The notes below the pieces were generated by a model that saw only the letters and a program-made list of their open reading frames with translations, did not search any database and was not told the origin of the DNA. Below, piece after piece: positions 30,961 to 36,745 of a stretch of DNA of 36,745 nt. Made by a program: the position numbers and the translations under genes. Each line of letters begins with the position of its first letter. The first letter of the stretch is position 1. Source of the stretch: Clostridia bacterium (GTDB lineage: Bacteria; Bacillota; Clostridia; Christensenellales; DUVY01); contig DATCJR010000091.1 of assembly GCA_036562685.1 (NCBI GenBank), forward strand, positions 1 through 36,745, written 5' to 3'.

Positions 30961-32298
30961 TTATTCGATTTCCTGCCCATTCCTTATATGCTTTATCTCT
31001 GCACTTGGTTTATATTCTCTATATCTTCGGACGATGACATCACAGTACTTAGGCTCTAGCTCTATTGCGTAACAGTTTCTGTTTAGTTGCTCTGCTGCTA
31101 TAATGGTAGAACCGCTACCGGCAAAAGGTTCATAGACTATGTCACCTTCTAGGCTGCTGTTGTAGATGAGTCTGGCACATAGTGTTATTGGCTTCATTGT
31201 AGGGTGTTCTAAAGATTTCGTCGGTTTATTATCGCAAATTACTGTGTTCTGTAACTTAAAGATTTTATCTAATAGTTCTTGCAGCTCGGTCTTTGACATC
31301 TTTTTTATATCTTTTCTCTCATCCTCGAAAACTGTCTTGCTTGTTCTGTCGTCGATAAAATAGTGACCTGACCCTTCCTTCCAACCATAGAGTATGGGCT
31401 CATGTATCCATTGATAGTCTTGCCTACCCAAGGTGAAATGGTTCTTGTACCACACCAGAGTCTGTGCGTACTTAAACCCTGCGTTTTTCAATGCTTCTAT
31501 GAAATTAACCGTTTCTTTAGTTGAGTGAAACACATATACAGGCGCTCCAGCTTTTAAGTGTTTATGTGCTGTTTTGTAGAAGCTAAGCAGAAATTTATAG
31601 AAGTCGCTGTCTGACAAATTGTCGTTTGCTATATTACTGTCTGCTCTACCTAGGCTACTTATGTTCCTACTCTCAAGCGAAGCTCCGTAGTCTACATTGT
31701 ATGGCGGGTCTGTGAGCATTATATCTGCTTGTTTGCCGTCAAAGACCGTTGACACGTCCGAATGCTTGGTGCTATCGCCGCACAGTAGCCTATGTCCATC
31801 AATGAGCCACAAATCGCCTGTTTTGGTCACAGGCTCGTTTATCTCTTCTGCTGCTTTTTCTGCGTCAAAATTATCTTCTTCTACGTTCTCCATTGAGCCG
31901 CTTCCGAACAGTTCTTTTATCTCAGCCATGTCAAAGCCTGTCATGGTAATATCATAACCGCTTTGCTCTAAATCCTGTAAAAGGTTACTTAGCATTAATT
32001 CATCCCATGAACCGCTTATTTTATTTAGTGCGATATTTAGTGCTTTCTCTTTTTCCCTGTCAAGGTCTACAATAACGCAATCGACCTCGGTATATCCGAG
32101 GTCTTTCATCACTTTTAATCTTTGGTGTCCCCCGACTACCGTTTGAGTTTGCTTGTTCCATATGACTGGCTCTACATAACCAAACTCTTGTATACTGCGC
32201 TTGAGCTTTTCGTACTCAGGGTCGCCTGGCTTTAAGTCTTTTCTTGGATTGTACTCGGCGGGTTTGAGTACCTCTACTGACATTTTCTTTATTTCCAT
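30961..32298 (-). CDS. ParB-like domain fused to DNA methyltransferase
   Basis: The 445-residue protein starts with a ParB/Srx-like domain (residues 1-110: LKPAEYNPRK, then GYVEPVIWN, then VVGGHQRLKV). An adenine-N6 or cytosine-N4 methyltransferase of beta order follows: the DPPY motif near residue 196 precedes the cofactor motif FAGSGST near 394. TMKPITLCARLI is the usual helix before that motif. Such phage enzymes methylate short sites without a restriction partner and may protect phage DNA. No endonuclease gene is adjacent. It lies between the cargo cassette's terminator and the DUF6900-like gene. Confidence 0.9.
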   Translation of the reverse strand: MEIKKMSVEVLKPAEYNPRKDLKPGDPEYEKLKRSIQEFGYVEPVIWNKQTQTVVGGHQRLKVMKDLGYTEVDCVIVDLDREKEKALNIALNKISGSWDELMLSNLLQDLEQSGYDITMTGFDMAEIKELFGSGSMENVEEDNFDAEKAAEEINEPVTKTGDLWLIDGHRLLCGDSTKHSDVSTVFDGKQADIMLTDPPYNVDYGASLESRNISSLGRADSNIANDNLSDSDFYKFLLSFYKTAHKHLKAGAPVYVFHSTKETVNFIEALKNAGFKYAQTLVWYKNHFTLGRQDYQWIHEPILYGWKEGSGHYFIDDRTSKTVFEDERKDIKKMSKTELQELLDKIFKLQNTVICDNKPTKSLEHPTMKPITLCARLIYNSSLEGDIVYEPFAGSGSTIIAAEQLNRNCYAIELEPKYCDVIVRRYREYKPSAEIKHIRNGQEIE

Positions 32299-32318
32299 TA
32301 CATCTCCTTATGGGTATG

Positions 32319-32346
32319 AAAAAACCGCACTCTCCTGAATGCGGTC
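32319..32346 (-). terminator. Terminator of the protease/toxin-like cassette
   Basis: ACCGCA (32324-32329) pairs with TGCGGT (32340-32345). On the minus strand a T run follows (TTTTTTCATA). It lies about 100 bases past the last cassette gene. Confidence 0.75.
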
Positions 32347-32444
32347 TTATTACTTCTAATTGGAATTTTATCTAGCACTGTCATATATACAGAAACATAA
32401 TAATTTATAGATTTTCTTATTATTTTTTTAATCCATTTAATATG

Positions 32445-32912
32445 CTATTCGCTATTATCAACGAATTGATAAATGATCAAAGGCTTAAATTCAAAGTTTT
32501 CATTAGAAACAGAAAAGTCATTTATGTCAATAATTTGCGTTACTATTTTGCCAAATTCTGTTTTGTGACCTAATGTAAGCCGTATAAGAAAAACGTCATA
32601 GGATTTTTGCAACAGCTTTTTTATAAATTCTTTTAACCATACAATTTGATTTTTGGCAGTATTATAATACTGTTCTGAAATCTGTTTTTGATTTTGCCCA
32701 AAACTCAATTCAATTGTCGATCGTATAGCATAAATATATCTTTGTTGAAAAATATTGCCCAGTGCCGCTTCTTCAGAATCCCAGAGTTTATCATCAAAGA
32801 TAATGCCTTCATCATCGCATAAAAAATTTTGATGATTTTCAAATATGTTTTTATAACTATACTCCGTCTTGTTTAACTTAATGTTTGTACTAAGAAAATA
32901 TGCTACGCTCAT
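32445..32912 (-). CDS. Unknown protein, last gene of the cargo cassette
   Basis: The 155-residue protein is soluble and rich in Asn, Gln, Ile and Phe, with a central helical part (YYNTAKNQIVWLKEFIKKLL) and strands at the end (KPLIIYQFVD). No family is recognised and no signal peptide is visible. It lies 14 bases downstream of the 208-residue gene. If the cassette is a toxin system, this would be a second partner or immunity protein; that is inference from gene order only. The codons look more AT-rich than those of the head genes. Confidence 0.6.
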   Translation of the reverse strand: MSVAYFLSTNIKLNKTEYSYKNIFENHQNFLCDDEGIIFDDKLWDSEEAALGNIFQQRYIYAIRSTIELSFGQNQKQISEQYYNTAKNQIVWLKEFIKKLLQKSYDVFLIRLTLGHKTEFGKIVTQIIDINDFSVSNENFEFKPLIIYQFVDNSE

Positions 32913-32926
32913 TACAACCTCTTTTA

Positions 32927-33553
32927 TTAACTATGTTCGTGGAAAAACCACATTTCATATTCTATATCAGGGATGTTCAAAACCTTATGATATTCTCCAT
33001 AAAAACGTGCCATAGAGTTAATGTTTTTATTGTCTAAACTTCCTATAACTATTATTGGATTGCTATGTAAATAAACAATTTCATTTTCACTTACATTCTT
33101 CTTATGTTCAAGCAAAAGTCCTTCTGTAAGTAAAATATTTGCATAATTATTCCGTAAAGATTTATTGTACACTGTATCGATTACAAGTGTTATATTTTGT
33201 TCTTTTCCAGAATTATTATACTCGAATGGATTTGTTTCATCGTTTTGGAGACAAGCAGGTTTCAATCCAAGTTCAGTTATAGAGGTATCAGTATAATGCA
33301 AGCAGTATTCCCACGGAATTTGAAAGGCTTGGTATTTTTCCTTAAAATATTTTGACGCTTCAAAGATATCATATTTCTTTTTATCTCCTAGAACAGAAAC
33401 TATCTCATTTGAAACTTTCTCAAACAATTTATTGTCAAAAGTAAAACTGTAGCCCAATTTTTTAATGTATAAATGAGCAATATATCTTTTGCTTTTTATA
33501 AAACTTCCGTCAAATAACTTTTGCGATTCTTTTAGGATATTCTCATTTTTCAT
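32927..33553 (-). CDS. Unknown protein after the toxin-like gene (immunity candidate)
   Basis: The 208-residue cytoplasmic protein has no recognised family. It has a helical first third (FEKVSNEIVSVLGDKKKYDI), an aromatic stretch YQAFQIPWEYCLHYTDTS, and strands near the end (IVYLHSNPIIVIGSLDN). It starts nine bases after the 399-residue toxin-like gene, where immunity genes usually sit. Whether it binds that protein is untested. The base composition is AT-rich compared with the structural genes. Confidence 0.6.
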   Translation of the reverse strand: MKNENILKESQKLFDGSFIKSKRYIAHLYIKKLGYSFTFDNKLFEKVSNEIVSVLGDKKKYDIFEASKYFKEKYQAFQIPWEYCLHYTDTSITELGLKPACLQNDETNPFEYNNSGKEQNITLVIDTVYNKSLRNNYANILLTEGLLLEHKKNVSENEIVYLHSNPIIVIGSLDNKNINSMARFYGEYHKVLNIPDIEYEMWFFHEHS

Positions 33554-33562
33554 AACGACCTC

Positions 33563-34762
33563 TTATGCAGCAATCAACCCAGAGTAAAAAGAATGAACAA
33601 CATATAATCCATTTAATCCTTTTGCATGGCTCTTATCGGGCAACACAGCGTGGAAATGGGGCATTCCATGAGTTTCTTCTATTATTGGTAGTGGAGCAAA
33701 AGCTGTAAATATTACGCTTTGTGCATTATGGCTGTACCCTGTAATTGAACTCCAACTATATTGTTTCATATTTAATGACATAATTTCTTTAGTGTATGGC
33801 TCCAAAGAAACGGTAACTGGGCCTACGCTATTAGAATATTGTGTAACATGAAAATATATTGCAGGATTATTAGGATTAGTTTTTGTTTGAGATATAGCAA
33901 TATCTTTTATAGCTTCCTTTGTTTTATCCTTGCTCCATTGTGCAGTAACCACAGTTGTTCCGGCTGTTGTAGTTGTAGTAGTAGCTTGAATACCAGGATA
34001 ATATTTGTCAACCAAGTCTGCCGTTAAAGCTACGCCCGCCGCTATTGCTGCAGTTAGGGCCGCATAAGTTCCTATTGCTGCGGCTGTTGCCACCGAACCC
34101 GCAACAACAGTAGTAGAGACACCAACACCCGCCGCAACTAATGCGGGAGCAGCAGTCCCTGCTGTTACTACAACAGCGGCGGCAACTACCACAACTACTG
34201 CTACTACTGCAACTGTAACAGCTACTGCTTTAACTAATTTTGAAAACCAACCTGCGTTTTGTATTAACCCAGCATCGCTCATTTCGCTAAGCAAAATTCC
34301 CTCGCCTTCAACATTCATAACAGCATCAATTTCATTTTTATCATTAATAAAACCGACTCCACTGATTGTGTCCATCTCAATTTCACCAAACTCATTGGAC
34401 ATTTCGGCAGAAATCGTCACTATGTTTGATTCTTTATCATATGTAAAGTAGTAACGGACTTTACAGTTTTCGGCTAATTCCTCCTTTTCATCCACACTTA
34501 AATTGTCAAGCATCGAAAATACTGACGCATCCAAATTTTTATATCCCACAAAGGTAGCCAGTTTATCAGTAACCGTTAAATCGGCATCTTCAAACTCATC
34601 AAAAATTGCTTGGTTAGAAATAACACTTTTTTGAAGTTCTATTGTTCTCACCATTGCCGTCTTAGAACTGATATTTCCAAGAATGAAATACCCGCTAACA
34701 ATGAGCGTTAAAGCCATTACAAATGCAGAAAATACGATTGTTTTTTTCTTAGCAAAGAACAT
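33563..34762 (-). CDS. Secreted or membrane protein with Ala/Val-rich segment and His-rich end (toxin-like)
   Basis: The 399-residue protein has an N-terminal signal anchor (residues 9-29) and a mixed-charge domain to about 170. A long Ala/Val/Gly/Thr stretch follows at 177-248, enough for two or three membrane passes or a pore-forming hairpin, then a Thr run at 261-266. The C-terminal domain (270-399) carries histidines at 365, 369, 371, 379 and 390 (THGMPHFHA and VVHSFYSG). This layout recalls secreted toxins of Gram-positive bacteria, possibly the SAR2788 putative toxin type; that comparison is from memory and unverified. SD AAAGGAGG is strong. It follows a membrane-anchored protease gene and precedes two unknown genes. 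Confidence 0.65.
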   Translation of the reverse strand: MFFAKKKTIVFSAFVMALTLIVSGYFILGNISSKTAMVRTIELQKSVISNQAIFDEFEDADLTVTDKLATFVGYKNLDASVFSMLDNLSVDEKEELAENCKVRYYFTYDKESNIVTISAEMSNEFGEIEMDTISGVGFINDKNEIDAVMNVEGEGILLSEMSDAGLIQNAGWFSKLVKAVAVTVAVVAVVVVVAAAVVVTAGTAAPALVAAGVGVSTTVVAGSVATAAAIGTYAALTAAIAAGVALTADLVDKYYPGIQATTTTTTAGTTVVTAQWSKDKTKEAIKDIAISQTKTNPNNPAIYFHVTQYSNSVGPVTVSLEPYTKEIMSLNMKQYSWSSITGYSHNAQSVIFTAFAPLPIIEETHGMPHFHAVLPDKSHAKGLNGLYVVHSFYSGLIAA

Positions 34763-34813
34763 AATTTATCCTCCTTTTAAAAAAAAATATAATATCTTCT
34801 CAAAGCAAACCTA

Positions 34814-35545
34814 TTATCTTTTAGCTTTGATAACATATTCAATCGCTGAATCTACAGGAACACAAAATCCTAGTCCATATACAGTATTGCCTCTATTATC
34901 CTTTATTCGAAAAGTTGTAATTCCTATCAGTTGACCTCTCTCATTAAGCAATGCTCCTCCGCTGTTTCCCTCATTGATCACAATATCACATTGAATTACC
35001 TTGCGTAAAACATCTTCGTAAGATATTTCTATAAGCGGATTACTAATAATCCCCTCTGTAATTGAAATACCGTAGTTCATTGCGTTACCTATGGCATAAA
35101 CTTTTTGTCCGTGCTTTAAATTAGATGAATCACCTATACTTATTGGTTTAAGCTTTAATTTTTCTGCATCTAGTTTTAACACTGCCAAATCTAAATTCTC
35201 ATCATACTTTAACAGTTCTACCGCTCTGTAAATTTCTTCATCACTAAACCGTATTTCATATTCTTCAAAAGTATTCAATTGCCCTAATCGGCTATACATA
35301 ACAACATGGGCGTTTGTAATTAACGTTCCGTCTTTATTAACTAAGACGGCAGTTCCAAAACTCTCACCTACACTTTCTGATGATGCTTTTAGTTCTACAA
35401 CATTGTTTATGCTGTCATTAAAGACTTTTTTGGCAGAGGGCGTTCTTATAACGACAAAATAGACTATAGCAAAAGTTATACTTATTATTAAAATAAAAAC
35501 AAACGCCACTATTTTATTTTTTGATTTTAAAACATTTGCTTTCAT
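34814..35545 (-). CDS. Membrane-anchored trypsin-like serine protease (HtrA-like, no PDZ)
   Basis: The 243-residue protein has a single N-terminal membrane anchor (residues 11-33), then an extracytoplasmic chymotrypsin-fold domain with the full triad: His80 in TNAHVV, Asp119 in NLDLAVLKL and Ser195 in NEGNSGGAL. The domain begins ESFGTAVLVNKDGTLITNAH as in HtrA/DegP, but the protein ends at the protease fold and has no PDZ domain. It is the first gene of the four-gene cassette and is expressed from a close promoter. Processing of the neighbouring secreted protein is a natural guess, not shown. Confidence 0.9.
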   Translation of the reverse strand: MKANVLKSKNKIVAFVFILIISITFAIVYFVVIRTPSAKKVFNDSINNVVELKASSESVGESFGTAVLVNKDGTLITNAHVVMYSRLGQLNTFEEYEIRFSDEEIYRAVELLKYDENLDLAVLKLDAEKLKLKPISIGDSSNLKHGQKVYAIGNAMNYGISITEGIISNPLIEISYEDVLRKVIQCDIVINEGNSGGALLNERGQLIGITTFRIKDNRGNTVYGLGFCVPVDSAIEYVIKAKR

Positions 35546-35551
35546 TTTTGT

Positions 35552-35580
35552 ACTATATCATATGCATTTGTATAGGTCAA
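35552..35580 (-). promoter_or_regulatory. Promoter of the protease/toxin-like cassette
   Basis: Minus strand: TTGACC, 17-base spacer, TATAGT. The ATG at 35545 is six bases after the -10 box and no SD precedes it, so the transcript is probably leaderless. Confidence 0.7.
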
Positions 35581-35611
35581 CATTGTATAACTACTTTTTT
35601 AATAAATTTTT

Positions 35612-36745
35612 TCATATAACTATAATTCCCCTGTCATTATACACGCTCTCATCATCTCCTTTATTTCTCAATGCTCTATCAAGTGCCATTATAAGTGCGA
35701 CAGCACCGTCAATCCGCTCTGTGCTCTTTTCCTTATCCGGCTTTATATTCCCTGCTGGGTCGGTCTTAATAAAGATGTTATCCATCATCCACCTAAGCGG
35801 CTCGTTACCTCCATGTGCGATTTTCTCTTCCAACAAAAGTTTCATCAGTTCCTTTGTAGGTGGGCTCATATCCTTATACCCTTGCCCAAACGGAACAACT
35901 GTAAAACCCATACCCTCTAGGTTTTGTGTCATCTGCACAGCTCCCCATCTATCAAAGGCTATTTCCTTTATGTTATACTGTTTGTCTAAGTTTTCTATAA
36001 AGGTCTCTATAAAACCGTAATGAACGACATTGCCCTCAGTCGTCATTATGCTTTCATTTGCCTGCCAGATATCATAAGGCACATGGTCACGCCTTACCCT
36101 TAACTCAAGTGTATCTTCGGGCACCCAAAAATATGGCAATACAATATATTTCTCATCATCATATATTGGTGGAAACACCAGCACAAATGCGGTTACGTCA
36201 GTTGTCGATGATAAATCAAGTCCACCATAGCATTCTCTGCCTTTGAGTTTTTCAGGGTCTACAGAAAAAGCGCATTTATCCCACTTATCCATAGGCATCC
36301 ATCTGATGGATTGTTTTACCCATTGATTGAGCCTAAGTTGCCTAAATAGGTTTTCTTCTGCAGGGTTGTTTTTGGCACTGTCAAAAGCTGTCCTAAACTT
36401 ATCAATACTAACGGTAACATCAAGGCTTGGGTTTGCTTTGTACCAGTTGCGTTCGTCAGTCCAATCATCATCATCATTTATCCCGTATATGACGGGATAG
36501 AATGACGGATCTTTTTTTCTACCTTTTAATATATCATCAGCTTTGCTATGGACTTCCCAACATATGCTGTTCCTGTCTGTACCAGCCGTTGTTATAAGGA
36601 AAAAAAGCGGCTGTTTCCTTGCGTCTCCAGATCCATGCAGCATTACATCATATAATGCCCTATTGGGTTGGGCATGGAGTTCATCAAACACAACCCCATG
36701 GACATTCAGGCCGTGCTTTGTGTAGCTTTCTGCCGATAATACCTG
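35612..36745 (-). CDS. terL: Terminase large subunit, C-terminal part (partial)
   Basis: The frame is open to the window edge; 377 residues are present and the N-terminal ATPase start is missing. It includes the Walker B end GVVFDELHAQ with the catalytic Glu, the coupling segment FFLITTAGTDR, and the nuclease domain with acidic residues in GGLDLSSTTDV, IAFDRWGA and RIDGAVALIMA. TerL pumps DNA into the head and cuts it. A GTG at 36691 is inside Walker B and is not the start. The gene is followed, 66 bases later, by the cargo cassette rather than by the portal gene. Confidence 0.92.
   Translation of the reverse strand, partial: QVLSAESYTKHGLNVHGVVFDELHAQPNRALYDVMLHGSGDARKQPLFFLITTAGTDRNSICWEVHSKADDILKGRKKDPSFYPVIYGINDDDDWTDERNWYKANPSLDVTVSIDKFRTAFDSAKNNPAEENLFRQLRLNQWVKQSIRWMPMDKWDKCAFSVDPEKLKGRECYGGLDLSSTTDVTAFVLVFPPIYDDEKYIVLPYFWVPEDTLELRVRRDHVPYDIWQANESIMTTEGNVVHYGFIETFIENLDKQYNIKEIAFDRWGAVQMTQNLEGMGFTVVPFGQGYKDMSPPTKELMKLLLEEKIAHGGNEPLRWMMDNIFIKTDPAGNIKPDKEKSTERIDGAVALIMALDRALRNKGDDESVYNDRGIIVI

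Noticed and set aside
35612-36691. TerL as a complete 359-residue protein starting at GTG 36691.
   Set aside because: The frame continues open to the window edge and that codon lies within the Walker B motif, so the gene is merely cut by the window.

Overview
The window looks like a piece of chromosome from a low-GC Gram-positive bacterium, probably a clostridial relative. The grounds are AT-rich coding sequence, strong Shine-Dalgarno (SD) sites of the AGGAGG type, a DnaD-like/DnaI-like primosome gene pair and Firmicutes-style phage genes. No species can be named from the sequence alone.

Positions 1-245 hold the end of a C5-cytosine DNA methyltransferase, a terminator and the orphan 3' half of a tRNA-Thr(CGU) gene. 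This looks like the right border of another integrated element lying to the left. Positions 300-12543 are ordinary chromosome: a small membrane protein, a Fic-fold protein that has lost its catalytic histidine, metA (with the Glu111 typical of acetyl-CoA-using enzymes), a second membrane protein, an ABC-ATPase-like protein without a Walker A motif, murA, the sbcD-sbcC nuclease operon, and a DnaD-like replication protein followed by a DnaI/DnaC-like helicase loader.

From about 12.65 kb onward the window is a siphovirus-type prophage with HK97-type head genes, integrated at a tRNA-Thr(GGU) locus. Only its left end is present; the right end lies beyond 36745. Every phage gene is on the minus strand. 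Read in transcription order (right to left) they are: terminase large subunit (cut by the window edge), a four-gene cargo cassette, a ParB-methyltransferase, a small DUF6900-like gene, portal, prohead protease, capsid, head-tail connectors, tail tube, the tail chaperones G and GT joined by a -1 frameshift, a Fic toxin-antitoxin cassette, tape measure, tail tip and fibre genes, a holin-like gene, a small HTH (excisionase-like) gene, and a tyrosine integrase. Repeated integrase-arm-like sites lie next to the tRNA.

Two cargo cassettes have their own promoter and terminator inside the structural operon. One pairs an intact Fic enzyme with an AbrB-type DNA-binding protein whose C-terminus carries the Fic-inhibiting S-x-x-x-E-G motif, which suggests a fused repressor/antitoxin. 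The other joins a membrane-anchored trypsin-like protease, a secreted Ala/Val-rich protein with a His-rich C-terminus (toxin-like), and two unknown small proteins. These two cassettes, an integrase with an apparent inserted XRE-type HTH, and the doubled tRNA junction are the least ordinary parts of the window.
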